Source: Planctomycetota bacterium (lineage in GTDB: Bacteria > Planctomycetota > UBA8742 > UBA2392). Taken from it: a DNA stretch of 64,000 nt. The notes under the pieces were generated by a model, which saw only the letters and a list, made by a program, of their open reading frames with translations, made no database searches and was not told the DNA's origin. The translations under genes and the position numbers were made by a program. Positions 26,404 through 34,749 of the stretch are shown here, piece by piece (the stretch's first letter is position 1; each line of letters starts with the position of its first letter). The stretch spans positions 1 through 64,000 of the forward strand of contig JABTUE010000001.1 of assembly GCA_015075515.1 (NCBI GenBank), read 5' to 3'.

Positions 26404-26763
26404 TCAACGGCGCCAGGCCAGCCGGTGGATGCGGGCAATCGCACGGCGCAGGTACACGCGCGCGGAGCTGGGCGTAACGCCAAGCCGGGCGGCGATTTCG
26501 GACAGGCTGAGCGCGTCGTTGTAACGCAGGTCAAACACCTGGCGCTGGCGCCCGCACAGCATGTGGCGCCAGTCCAGCAGAAACCGCGTGTAGGACCGGC
26601 GCCTCTCCAGCCGCCGGGCGTAGTACAGCGCGTTGCGCCGTGCCAGTCCGGCAACGCGGCCGCGGTCTTCGGGGGGCAGAAGCCCCGCGACGCCGGGGCA
26701 GACCTGTTGGCAATCAGCCCGAACAGGGCAGACAACACAGGGGGAAGGTTTGCGTTTGGGCAT
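26404..26763 (-). CDS. Small sigma-70 region 4-like regulator with N-terminal Cys motif
   Basis: The 119-residue protein ends with a helix-turn-helix like sigma-70 region 4: RQRQVFDLRYNDALSLSEIA and the following ARLGVTPSSARVYLRRA. Near its N-terminus four cysteines are arranged C-x2-C-x5-C-x3-C, which suggests zinc or iron-sulfur binding. The region 2 helices of true sigma factors are missing, so it may act like small phage late-gene activators or an anti-termination partner. It lies 49 bases downstream of a Com-like zinc-finger gene on the same strand. The start was chosen at MPKRKPSPC, and its ribosome site is weak. Confidence 0.6.
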   Translation of the reverse strand: MPKRKPSPCVVCPVRADCQQVCPGVAGLLPPEDRGRVAGLARRNALYYARRLERRRSYTRFLLDWRHMLCGRQRQVFDLRYNDALSLSEIAARLGVTPSSARVYLRRAIARIHRLAWRR

Positions 26764-26812
26764 GAGAAGGGAAGCATGGTTGGGCTCCGGGCCTCTGAAC
26801 TTTTTGTAAGAT

Positions 26813-26980
26813 TCAAGCCGCGCGCAGTTCCAGCAGGCGGCCACAACGCCGGCACTTGACCTCAATCTGGGCCGGGCCATAAACCCGCATCAGCAAGGCA
26901 CCGCAAGGGCAGCGCACGGGCATGGGCAGCTCGCGCAGGGTCACGCGCAGCAACAGCGGGGCGGTCATTCGTTTCGACAT
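26813..26980 (-). CDS. Com-like small zinc-finger protein
   Basis: AGGAG lies five bases before the ATG at 26980. The 55-residue product contains RCPCGALLMRV, then KCRRCGRLLELR, two cysteine pairs about 20 residues apart. This spacing and sequence resemble Com of phage Mu, a zinc-binding translational regulator, and related prophage proteins. A general zinc ribbon is the alternative. It probably forms an operon with the sigma-like gene downstream. Together with the terminase at 323-1552, it hints at phage-derived genes scattered in this chromosome. Confidence 0.6.
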   Translation of the reverse strand: MSKRMTAPLLLRVTLRELPMPVRCPCGALLMRVYGPAQIEVKCRRCGRLLELRAA

Positions 26981-27078
26981 GGCTTCTCCTGAATATGTCG
27001 AAATGAAATATACCGGCTCGCGCGACAAACCGGCGCGATCCGCTGCAAGGCTATGCCTGTAAATGCTTTACAACAAAA

Positions 27079-27435
27079 TCACCGGGCCTCTTGCAGACCC
27101 AGGGCGTTGCCTTCGCTGTCCCAGAATGTCGCAAAGCGCGGGCTGTCGCCTTCGCGGCGGGCCTGGCTGACCTTGACCCCTTTGGCGGCCAGGGCCGCCA
27201 GCACGGTCTCGATGTCGCGCACCTGAAAGTACGGAATCGGGCCAAAGCCCACGTCGCGTGAGCCGGCCTCTGTGCCGTGCAGGTCAAGGCGCAGCCCGGC
27301 GCTGTCCAGCCGCAGCGAGGCATAATGCGGCGCGTGGCTGAAGTTCACGGCACAGCCCAGCACGCCGGTGTACCAGGCCAGGGCGCGGTTCATGTCGTTG
27401 ACGTACAGCATGATGTGCGAGAGTTTTTCGAACAT
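27079..27435 (-). CDS. VOC (glyoxalase/bleomycin-resistance) superfamily protein
   Basis: The 118-residue protein has the paired beta-alpha-beta-beta-beta modules of the vicinal oxygen chelate superfamily. HIMLYVNDMNRALAWYTGVLG opens the first (in two parts here), and PYFQVRDIETVLAALAAKGV with FWDSEGNALGLQE the second. Members include glyoxalase I, dioxygenases and drug-binding proteins. The substrate cannot be told from sequence. Metal ligands are plausible at the N-terminal histidine and the late glutamate. It stands alone between the Com-like operon and a hairpin-rich intergenic region. Confidence 0.82.
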   Translation of the reverse strand: MFEKLSHIMLYVNDMNRALAWYTGVLGCAVNFSHAPHYASLRLDSAGLRLDLHGTEAGSRDVGFGPIPYFQVRDIETVLAALAAKGVKVSQARREGDSPRFATFWDSEGNALGLQEAR

Positions 27436-27505
27436 GGACGGCCTCCGGGGCCAGTGTAGGGCGCGGGTGGCCGCCTGGTTGTGGAAAATTTGCCAATCGT
27501 CGCCA

Positions 27506-27603
27506 GGGCGTTGGGAACGTGCTTCTCAACGCCCGGTCCGCGCGACTGCACGAGCCGTGCCGTTGCTTTGCGTGGACGAAGTCGCCTGATGCGACTTCTT
27601 TGG
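27506..27603. other. Two hairpins upstream of the DHH gene
   Basis: GGGCGTTG (27506-27513) pairs perfectly with CAACGCCC (27527-27534). GAAGTCGC (27578-27585) pairs perfectly with GCGACTTC (27591-27598) and is followed by TTTGG. The second resembles an intrinsic terminator with a short U tract. A small RNA or an attenuator in this 208-base gap is possible. Confidence 0.4.
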
Positions 27604-27643
27604 CGGCCTGCTAGTGTAGGCGGTTCGACACGGGGGTGCGGCT

Positions 27644-28570
27644 GTGGCGCAAAAATACCGACTGATCACGCGCAGTGACTTTGACGGCCTGGTGTGCGCG
27701 GTGATTCTTAAAGAACTTGACCTGATTGACGACATCGAGTTTGTCCATCCCAAGGACATGCAGGACGGCAAGGTGCCGGTGACCAGCCGCGACATCACCG
27801 CCAACCTGCCCTACGCGCGCGGTGTGTATCTGGCCTTTGACCATCACGCCAGCGAGGTTTCGCGCGTGGGGCGGCCCGACAACTACATTATTGACCCCAA
27901 CGCGCCTTCGGCGGCGCGGGTGGTGTACGGCTATTACGGCGGGGCCAAAAAGCTGCCCAGAATCAGTGAAGAACTGATGCTGGCGGTGGACAAAAGCGAC
28001 AGCGCCAACTTCACCCGTGCCGAGATTCTGGATCCGCAGGGCTGGACACTGCTGAGCTTTCTGATGGACGCGCGCACCGGGCTGGGGCGCTTTCATGACT
28101 TCAAGATCAGCAACAAGGACCTGATGCGCAAGCTGATTGACCTGATCCGCACCCGGCCACTGAAGGAAATACTGGCTGACCCCGACGTGAAAGAACGCGT
28201 GGATCTCTACTACAGGCACGCCGCCCTGAGCGCCGAACAGATCGAGCGCTGCGCCAAGCTGCACGGCAACCTGATTGTGCTGGATCTGCGCGGCGAAGAA
28301 ACCATCTATGCCGGCAACCGCTTCATGATTTACGCCCTCAGCCCCAACAGCAACATCAGCCTGCACGTGATGTGGGGCAAACAGAACCAGAACGTCGTGA
28401 TCGCCTGCGGCAAAAGCATTCTCAGGCGCGACAGCAAAACCGACGTCGGCGAACTCATGCTCAAGTACGGCGGCGGCGGCCACAAGGCCGCCGGCACCTG
28501 CCAGGTGCCCGCCGACAAGGCCGACCAGGTGCTGAAGGAACTGGTCGCCAGAATCACCAGCGACGGATAG
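27644..28570 (+). CDS. DHH-family phosphoesterase
   Basis: DHH/DHHA1 phosphoesterases include RecJ, exopolyphosphatases, oligoribonucleases (NrnA) and c-di-AMP hydrolases. The 308-residue protein has motif I SDFDGLVCAVIL (11-22), the defining DHH in FDHHASE, further acidic motifs, and the C-terminal DHHA1 signature KYGGGGHKAAGTCQ. Length fits NrnA-like or exopolyphosphatase-like enzymes. No membrane or PAS/GGDEF domain is present. The start is a GTG at 27644. A copy of the inverted-repeat element begins 18 bases after the stop codon. Confidence 0.85.
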   Translation: MAQKYRLITRSDFDGLVCAVILKELDLIDDIEFVHPKDMQDGKVPVTSRDITANLPYARGVYLAFDHHASEVSRVGRPDNYIIDPNAPSAARVVYGYYGGAKKLPRISEELMLAVDKSDSANFTRAEILDPQGWTLLSFLMDARTGLGRFHDFKISNKDLMRKLIDLIRTRPLKEILADPDVKERVDLYYRHAALSAEQIERCAKLHGNLIVLDLRGEETIYAGNRFMIYALSPNSNISLHVMWGKQNQNVVIACGKSILRRDSKTDVGELMLKYGGGGHKAAGTCQVPADKADQVLKELVARITSDG

Positions 28571-28587
28571 CCGGGGCCGGGTGCGGC

Positions 28588-28753
28588 TAGAGCTTTTTCA
28601 TGGTTTGTATGCAGAGGTTCCGCGCCGCGCCGGGCAAGCAGACCAAGGAGCGCGAGCGCAGATGTGGCTGGAGGCCACATGGAGCGAGCGCGACGCAGGG
28701 ATGCGACGCCCGCCGCAAGCGGAAGCCTGTAGACGAACCATGAAAAAGCTCTA
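28588..28753 (+). mobile_element. Complete 166-bp terminal-inverted-repeat (MITE-like) element
   Basis: The ends TAGAGCTTTTTCATGGTT and AACCATGAAAAAGCTCTA are perfect 18-bp inverted repeats, and imperfect pairing continues to about 33 bp. The inside has no ORF but can fold, for example ATGTGGC/GCCACAT near 28662-28680. The first 64 bases are identical to bases 64 to 1 of the window on the opposite strand. The right end overlaps the TAG stop of the gene at 28751. TA at each tip would fit a TA target duplication of mariner/IS630-like elements. No transposase is in the window. Confidence 0.72.
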
Positions 28754-29380
28754 ACCCACGCGCATGTCAATCAGGCTGGCGCGGTGGCCGCAGGCGCCGC
28801 AGCGGGCCTCCAGCTTGAACATGCCGCTGCCGTCGGCGCCCACTTCTTCGGGTGTTTCCTTGCCGACAAACGTGGGAGCCTTGCACTTGGGGCAGGTCAT
28901 GCTTTCGATCGCGTCGGCCAGTTGCTGGGCCGCCGGCGTGCGGTAGCGCCCCCGGCCTGCCGGCGCGTCGGCCAGCGCGGGCACCTGGCCCGTGCCCACG
29001 CGGGGCAGTTCGTCGGTGCCCATCTTGATTTCGTCCATCGCCGGTTCGAGCGACGGCTCGGCCAGCATGGGTGCCATGCCGGTTTCACTGGGTGCCAGGG
29101 CCTCGACCATCAGTGTCGGCGGCTTGGCGGGTGCGGCGGGCGCCGGTGCAGCGGCCGGTGGAACGGGCGCGGGCGGCGGAGCCGCCGGAGCCTGCGGGGC
29201 GGGCGTGGCGGGCTGCGGGGCGGCTTGCGGCGCGGCCGGAGCAGCGGCCGGTTCCGGCGCGCGGGTGTACGAAAGTTCGCCGGTCTTTTGCGACTTCTGC
29301 CGTGACACCACCACGGCGGCGACAATAATCAGCACCACCACGACAGCGCCCACAATCAGGGCAATCACGGTAATCGGCAT
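28751..29380 (-). CDS. Membrane-anchored protein with C-terminal zinc ribbon
   Basis: The 209-residue protein begins with one transmembrane helix (about residues 3-26). It continues with a long Ala/Pro linker and ends with a zinc ribbon: CPKCKAP and then CGACGHRA, two cysteine pairs about 25 residues apart. The start at 29380 is favoured by GGGGG upstream; a GTG two codons earlier is possible. The function is unknown. Similar helix-linker-ribbon proteins are common in Planctomycetota-like genomes. Its TAG stop codon is the tip of the inverted-repeat element. Confidence 0.65.
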   Translation of the reverse strand: MPITVIALIVGAVVVVLIIVAAVVVSRQKSQKTGELSYTRAPEPAAAPAAPQAAPQPATPAPQAPAAPPPAPVPPAAAPAPAAPAKPPTLMVEALAPSETGMAPMLAEPSLEPAMDEIKMGTDELPRVGTGQVPALADAPAGRGRYRTPAAQQLADAIESMTCPKCKAPTFVGKETPEEVGADGSGMFKLEARCGACGHRASLIDMRVG

Positions 29381-29398
29381 CCGCACCCCCGTTGCACG

Positions 29399-30745
29399 TC
29401 ACCCGACTTTACCCGGTGCCGCCGGGGCCTCAACGGTCTGCGCCGCAACGTTGGTCACCCGCCGGCGGCGCAGCGCCCGCACGCCGTACAACGTGCCCAG
29501 GCCAAACGCAAAGGCCGCGGCCAGCCCGACAATCACGCTGCCCAGCAGCCAGGCGCCGAAGCTCTGCCAGGCAAAACGGCCCAGCACCTGCCAGTTGGTC
29601 GTGCGCGGCAGCAGCAGCGGCTGGCCCAGCAGCAGCTTGCCCAGCCAGATGTTGGCCACGGTGATCGCGCCGGTCAGCGGCCCGAAACTGACGTTGGTGG
29701 CCGCCACGCAGGCAATGCGGTTCAGATGCACGCGCGTGGCCGAATACAGCGCCAGCATCCAGTGAAAGCCGATCCACGGGCTGCAGCCCCAGAACGCGCC
29801 GATGCCCACCGCCAGCCCCAGTTCGCCGGGCGTGTTCTTTTCATGCACCAGGTAGCGCACCAGTGCCCGCGCGCGCCGGATCGGGCCGCCCTCCATCTTC
29901 AGGTCGTCGGGCAGGGCCGCCAGGCGCCTGGCCCGGCGCCACAGCCCGGCGATGGTTTTGCCCGGACTGCCCTGCCACAGCGGTTCGGCGCGGCGCACCA
30001 GCCGTTTGTGCGGCAGCGGCACCAGCAGATGGCTGAAGTTGGCGTACAGGTACAGGCAGGTGAAGCGCACGTTGTCCCAGAACGGGTGAAAGTGGCTGAC
30101 GCGTTCACCTTTGGGCGGGTAATACACCCTGACCGGCACGTTGATCACCGGGCAGCCGCCCCAGGCCATGCGGATGATCACCTCGCATTCATAGGTAAAG
30201 CGCCGGCCCCAGCAGAACAGCCGGTTCACGTGCCGCAGCGGGTAGACGCGAAAGCCGCTTTGGGTGTCGCCCACGTCCACGCCGGTGGCGACCTTGAGCC
30301 AGAAGTTGCTGAACATGCGCCCGAACGTGCTGCGGCCGGGCACGTGTTCGCCGCTCATGTCGCGCGCGCCAATCACCACCGCGTCGGGGCTTTGGCGGCT
30401 GGCCGCCACCAGCTTTTCGATTTCTTCGGGAAAGTGCTGGCCGTCGCTGTCAATTGTGACCGCGTGGGTGTAGCCCAGTTCGGCGGCCTTGCGGAACCCG
30501 GTGCGCAAAGCCACGCCCTTGCCCCGGTTGCGGTTGTGGCGCACGACCACGGCGCCGGTCTGGGCCAGAACTTCGGCGGTGTTGTCGGTGCAGCCGTCGT
30601 CCACCACGATCACGGTCTGGCACACGCGCATGGCGCCGCGCACCACGGCGGCCACGGTGCCCGCGTTGTTGTACGTGGGCACGACCACACAGTAGCCGCT
30701 GGCGGCATCAATCGGCGGGTTTTCCGGCACGGCCTGGCTGGTCAC
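29399..30745 (-). CDS. Family 2 glycosyltransferase with C-terminal DUF2062 domain
   Basis: The 448-residue protein has a GT-A glycosyltransferase domain: CVVVPTYNNAGTV, IVVDDGCTDNTAEVL, RNRGKGVALRTGF and IDSDGQHFPEEI (the DxD-like motif). A C-terminal DUF2062 membrane region follows, with GLAVGIGAFWGCSPWIGFHW and several hydrophobic helices. This pairing is known from aryl-polyene and related lipid clusters and from polyprenol-phosphate sugar transferases. The GTG at 30745 is the best available start, without a strong ribosome site. It is divergent from an ApeP/FabZ-like dehydratase gene, which supports a lipid-modification context. Confidence 0.82.
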   Translation of the reverse strand: MTSQAVPENPPIDAASGYCVVVPTYNNAGTVAAVVRGAMRVCQTVIVVDDGCTDNTAEVLAQTGAVVVRHNRNRGKGVALRTGFRKAAELGYTHAVTIDSDGQHFPEEIEKLVAASRQSPDAVVIGARDMSGEHVPGRSTFGRMFSNFWLKVATGVDVGDTQSGFRVYPLRHVNRLFCWGRRFTYECEVIIRMAWGGCPVINVPVRVYYPPKGERVSHFHPFWDNVRFTCLYLYANFSHLLVPLPHKRLVRRAEPLWQGSPGKTIAGLWRRARRLAALPDDLKMEGGPIRRARALVRYLVHEKNTPGELGLAVGIGAFWGCSPWIGFHWMLALYSATRVHLNRIACVAATNVSFGPLTGAITVANIWLGKLLLGQPLLLPRTTNWQVLGRFAWQSFGAWLLGSVIVGLAAAFAFGLGTLYGVRALRRRRVTNVAAQTVEAPAAPGKVG

Positions 30746-30860
30746 GTTGGCCCGCGCGAAGTGTCGCGGGCGGACGCGCCGGTTGCAACGGGGGAAAAAG
30801 TGATTTCGCGGGGGCGGGTTTGGTTGACACGCGGCCCGCGCGCGTACACCTTTTGCGGGC

Positions 30861-31289
30861 ATGGATCTGGACTTCCGACCGCTGATTCCGCATCGCGCCC
30901 CGATGGTGCTGATTGACGCCGTGACCCAGTACGGCCCGGCCGAAATCCGCGCCGTGCGAGCCGTGCGCGTGGGCGACCCCTTTGTCACACAGCACGGGCT
31001 GGAGGACGCGGCGCTGCTGGAAGTGATCGCCCAGACCATCGCCGCCGGCGACGCCCTGTACGCCCGCAGCAAACAGGGCCGCGTGATCCGGGGTTATCTG
31101 ACCGGGCTGACCGGCGTGCAGGTGCTCGGCCGCGCGCAATGCGGCCAGACAATTGAAGTTCACGCGCTGTGCCTCAAACGCATGGACGGCATGGGTCTGT
31201 TTGACGTGCAGGCCGCGGCCGACGGCGCGGTGATCGCGAGCGGGCGGTTCAAACTGTACGTGGACATTGACTACAGCCGCGAGCGTTGA
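30861..31289 (+). CDS. ApeP/FabZ-like 3-hydroxyacyl-ACP dehydratase
   Basis: The 142-residue hot-dog-fold protein starts with DFRPLIPHRAPMVLIDAV, the PHRxPMxLxD signature of FabZ-like dehydratases and of ApeP in aryl-polyene synthesis. These remove water from 3-hydroxyacyl-ACP in the elongation cycle. The rest (GLEDAALLEVIAQTIAAG) resembles the ApeP branch more than housekeeping FabZ. It is divergent from the DUF2062 glycosyltransferase. A ketoacyl synthase pair lies 3.5 kb downstream, so it may serve a specialised fatty-acid or polyene pathway. Confidence 0.78.
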   Translation: MDLDFRPLIPHRAPMVLIDAVTQYGPAEIRAVRAVRVGDPFVTQHGLEDAALLEVIAQTIAAGDALYARSKQGRVIRGYLTGLTGVQVLGRAQCGQTIEVHALCLKRMDGMGLFDVQAAADGAVIASGRFKLYVDIDYSRER

Positions 31290-31384
31290 CAGCGCGCGGC
31301 CGGAATCATGGAATAGGATCCGGCTCACATTGCCAGGACACGGGCGACTGTATCACGACTGAGTCCGCAACTTCGGAGAACAAC

Positions 31385-33748
31385 ATGAAACGTTGGACGG
31401 CATTGTTTTGCCTGCTGGCGCTGGGCGCGGCGGGTCTGTCGGCACAGGCCACAGCGCCGGTTAACGGCACGCTGGCGGCGAACGAGGAACGCTTTCACGC
31501 CTTTACCATCAACTTTGGCGCGACCCCGGCGGCACACACCATCACGGTGGCGATTTCGGGCAACAGCGCCACGGCGGGGCTTCAGGTGTTTCTGGGCAAC
31601 CTGGACGAGATGGCCGCCGCGGGCGCGGCCACCGGCGCCGACAGCGACTCGGACACCGGCACCGGCACGATCAACCTGTCCGTGACCACACCGATGTATT
31701 CGGGCACGCACACGTTTGTCGTCCACGCGGCTGAGAGAACACCGGGCTCGGGTGTGACCTACACCGGCACGATCAGTTGCGCCACGCTGGGTGCCGGCGC
31801 GATCACCGCCGGGGCCACTCACCTGATACCGGACAATCCGCCGTCGCTGAACGTGATCTTCAACCGCATTGTGCTGACGCGTGGCAGCGCAGATACCGGC
31901 GCGGTTGCCCGCCACGATGTGCTGGTGGACTTCGGCGCCACGGCCCAGGCGATCACGTTCTGGGCCCAGTGCGACGCCCAGGCAACCGGCAGCGCAACGG
32001 TACAGGAAATTCTGACTTCCGGCGCCGAAAGCGCGCTGGGCTCGCCACTTTCGGGCAGCGGATCCTGGCAGGCCGAGGGTAACCGCACCACCTCCAGCCG
32101 CAGCGGCAACGTGCGTCTGCGCCTTAGGCTTCAGGAAACCGGCGGCTCATCCATGAGCTATACCGCCGCGCTGGTTCTGCCGGCGACGGTTTCGGCCCAC
32201 CCGCTGACCCCGATTACCGTCAGCGGCAACCTGGCACCGAACCAACGCCGGATTCACCGTGTCACGATTGATTTCGGCCCCACGGCCGTGGACCATGTAT
32301 TGGAGCTACTGGCGGCAACCTCTACCGGCAACCCCGACCTCACGGTGGTAGACCGCACCGAAATCGTATCCAACGGCACCGCCACGGGCATCTTGGGGGA
32401 TATTCCCTGGTTGCTGCCGGCAGATTCCGGCCTGCGCGACCTGCTGATTGTTCTGGAAGAAGACGACGGCGGCAACGACACCTACAGCATCACGTTCGGC
32501 ATGGCGGTTCTGCCCGGCGCCGTCACCATCACGTCTCAGCTTTCCAGCCGTGATGATCCGATGGTCGTGCATTTCGACATCGGCGTGCAGGGCAATGACA
32601 TTGCCGATGTCGCCACTCCGCGCGTGGTCGAGGTACTGGTGGACTTTGGCGCGGTCGCCCACACCGCGACGTTTTTTGTCTTTGTCAATGGTGACAGCGA
32701 CGGCAGCGTTACAGTCAGCGAAATCATGCCCAACGGCGCGGTTTCGGCTCTGGGTACCCTCAGCGGCACCGGCGGGAACTGGAACGACGAGGCCAACCTG
32801 ACCAGCAGTTCGCGCAGCGGACTGGTGCGTTTGCGGCTGACAGCTTCGACCGCGGTGGGCATGCAATTCCAATACGGCCTTTTCTTCGGTGCTGACGTTT
32901 CGGTGCCGGCCCAGACGACAATCACGCTTACGGGCAACCTGGCGGCGGGGCACGAACGCTTTCACCGTGTGGGCGTGAACTTCGGGCCGAACAACACGGC
33001 CTATGGCATGACCATGCTCAGCGCCACCACTACCGGTTCGCTTGACTTCACCATGGTGGACGTGAACGAACTTGCCGTGAACGGGCCGACCCAGGGCATG
33101 TTCTTTTCGCCCAATATTCTGACCGCCACCCACATGGGCGCCCAGGAGTTCGTGTTTGTGCTGGCGGAGAGTTCCGGCACGGCGCCGGCCACCTATACGG
33201 TCACGATCCAGGTGGCGTTGCAGGCCTCGGCGCTGACCAACCTGGGCACGCAGCTCAAGACCGGCCCGCAGCCGTTCAGTGTGCTGTTCAACATTGCCGC
33301 CGAAGGCACCGACACGCTGACGGCCGCGGGCACCGTGACCCGCGAGTTCAGCGCCGACTTCGGCCCCACCACCCACGCCGCCTACGTGTGGCTGATCGGC
33401 AGCGGCAGCGTCAGCGGCCAGGTTGAACTGTTTGACATCAGCGGTGCCTCGCCGGTGTCCATCGGACTGGTGCAGTGGACCGGCGCCAACGAAGACAGCG
33501 CCAACTTCCTGATTGCCGCGCGCACCGGCGTTGTCCGCATGCGTGTGGTGGTTACCGGTTCGGCAGCCGGAGACTTTGACTGGTCGGCGGTGTTCGACCG
33601 CACCGTCAACATCTTTGTCCCCGGCAGCGGCGGCGGGAAAAAGAAAGACGACGGCGGCTGCAGCACCGGCCATTCCGGGTCCGGTGTGCTGGCCCTGCTG
33701 GCGGTTCTGGCCACGCTGGCCGCCGGCATGCGCCTGCGCCGGGCGTAG
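31385..33748 (+). CDS. Secreted repeat protein with MYXO-CTERM-like sorting tail
   Basis: The 787-residue protein has a signal peptide (residues 1-20). It then has about three copies of a two-part beta-rich module, visible as GTLAANEERFHAFTINFGA, GNLAPNQRRIHRVTIDFGP and GNLAAGHERFHRVGVNFGP, each followed by a second subdomain. The C-terminus is a polar glycine/lysine linker, then GGCSTGHSGSG, a hydrophobic helix and basic RLRRA. This matches the layout of MYXO-CTERM and GlyGly-CTERM tails, which direct processing and surface anchoring. GGAGA precedes the ATG at 31385. Function is unknown; it is probably a surface protein. An intrinsic terminator-like hairpin follows. Confidence 0.75.
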   Translation: MKRWTALFCLLALGAAGLSAQATAPVNGTLAANEERFHAFTINFGATPAAHTITVAISGNSATAGLQVFLGNLDEMAAAGAATGADSDSDTGTGTINLSVTTPMYSGTHTFVVHAAERTPGSGVTYTGTISCATLGAGAITAGATHLIPDNPPSLNVIFNRIVLTRGSADTGAVARHDVLVDFGATAQAITFWAQCDAQATGSATVQEILTSGAESALGSPLSGSGSWQAEGNRTTSSRSGNVRLRLRLQETGGSSMSYTAALVLPATVSAHPLTPITVSGNLAPNQRRIHRVTIDFGPTAVDHVLELLAATSTGNPDLTVVDRTEIVSNGTATGILGDIPWLLPADSGLRDLLIVLEEDDGGNDTYSITFGMAVLPGAVTITSQLSSRDDPMVVHFDIGVQGNDIADVATPRVVEVLVDFGAVAHTATFFVFVNGDSDGSVTVSEIMPNGAVSALGTLSGTGGNWNDEANLTSSSRSGLVRLRLTASTAVGMQFQYGLFFGADVSVPAQTTITLTGNLAAGHERFHRVGVNFGPNNTAYGMTMLSATTTGSLDFTMVDVNELAVNGPTQGMFFSPNILTATHMGAQEFVFVLAESSGTAPATYTVTIQVALQASALTNLGTQLKTGPQPFSVLFNIAAEGTDTLTAAGTVTREFSADFGPTTHAAYVWLIGSGSVSGQVELFDISGASPVSIGLVQWTGANEDSANFLIAARTGVVRMRVVVTGSAAGDFDWSAVFDRTVNIFVPGSGGGKKKDDGGCSTGHSGSGVLALLAVLATLAAGMRLRRA

Positions 33749-33768
33749 ACGCGGGTTTGAACGCGCAA

Positions 33769-33794
33769 CGGGGAGGCCGCGCGGCCTCCCCGTT
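33769..33794 (+). terminator. Terminator-like perfect hairpin
   Basis: ACGGGGAGGCCGC is followed directly by its reverse complement GCGGCCTCCCCGT, a 13-bp perfect palindrome, and then TTGTCGTC. The U tract is short. It lies 20 bases after the secreted repeat protein gene. Confidence 0.7.
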
Positions 33795-33855
33795 TGTCGT
33801 CTGAAAACCGTTACGCCGGGCTGTTGCGCGCGCTAACCTGTGCCGGGAGCCGACC

Positions 33856-34716
33856 ATGAAAATCTTCATTTCCGCCGATATGGAGGGCGCCACGGGCGTG
33901 GTCCACCGTGACCAGCTTGTGCCCGAGGGCAAGACCTACGAGCGCGCCCGCAAGCTCATGACCGCCGACATCAACGCCGCCATCACCGGCGCGCTGCGCG
34001 AGGCCCCCGAGGCCGAATTCATCGTCTGCGACGGCCACGGCGTGATGCGCAACATCATCCTGGAAGAACTGCACGAGGCCGCGCAACTGGTGATCGGCCC
34101 CGCCAGCCCTGAAAACAAGCCGCTGTGCCAGAGCCAGGGCTGCGACGAAAGCTGTGACCTGGCGTTTTTCACGGGCTATCACTCGCGCGCGGGCACGCCC
34201 GGCGGGTTGCTGGCCCACACCTGGGTCGGCAGCACGGTGTGCAACTTCCGCATTAACGGCGAGATTGTGGGCGAAAGCGCCCTCAATGGCGCGGTGGTCG
34301 GCCACTGGGATGTTCCCGTGGGTCTGATCAGCGGCGGCAGTGAACTGGAGGCCGAAGCCCGCGCCACCATGCCCGAGGGTTTTGTCTGGGTCGGTACCAA
34401 GCAGACCTACGGTTACACGGCGGCGCTGTGCCTGCCGCCGGCCAGAACGAAGAAGCTGCTGGAAGAAGGCGCCGCCGAGGCCGTGCGCCGCTTCAAGCAG
34501 GGCCGCCTGAAACCCTGCAAGCCCGCGCTGCCCGTGACGATGGAGGTCGAGGTCTACCGCCGCGAGATGGCCGAAAAGGCTGCGCGCGCGCCGGGCATTG
34601 AGCGCACCGGCGAACGCAGCTTTGCCACCACGGCCAAAACCACAATTGAAGCCGCCACGCGCATGTGGACAGCCGTGTGCCGTGCCCAGGACGAAGAGCC
34701 GGCGTGGCTGAAGTAG
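33856..34716 (+). CDS. dppA: M55 family D-aminopeptidase (DppA-like)
   Basis: M55 peptidases are zinc-dependent D-aminopeptidases forming barrel-like decamers. DppA of Bacillus hydrolyses D-Ala peptides. The 286-residue protein shows the family metal motifs SADMEG (6-11), DGHG (about 59-62) and GYHSRAG, plus KTTIEAATRMW near the C-terminus. Length is normal. It has no signal peptide, so it acts in the cytoplasm, probably on D-amino-acid dipeptides from cell-wall turnover. It precedes the ketoacyl synthase genes by 33 bases, but a functional link is not apparent. Confidence 0.88.
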   Translation: MKIFISADMEGATGVVHRDQLVPEGKTYERARKLMTADINAAITGALREAPEAEFIVCDGHGVMRNIILEELHEAAQLVIGPASPENKPLCQSQGCDESCDLAFFTGYHSRAGTPGGLLAHTWVGSTVCNFRINGEIVGESALNGAVVGHWDVPVGLISGGSELEAEARATMPEGFVWVGTKQTYGYTAALCLPPARTKKLLEEGAAEAVRRFKQGRLKPCKPALPVTMEVEVYRREMAEKAARAPGIERTGERSFATTAKTTIEAATRMWTAVCRAQDEEPAWLK

Positions 34717-34749
34717 CCCGCGGGCGCGCGCCGGTGCTATGCTCGCGTC

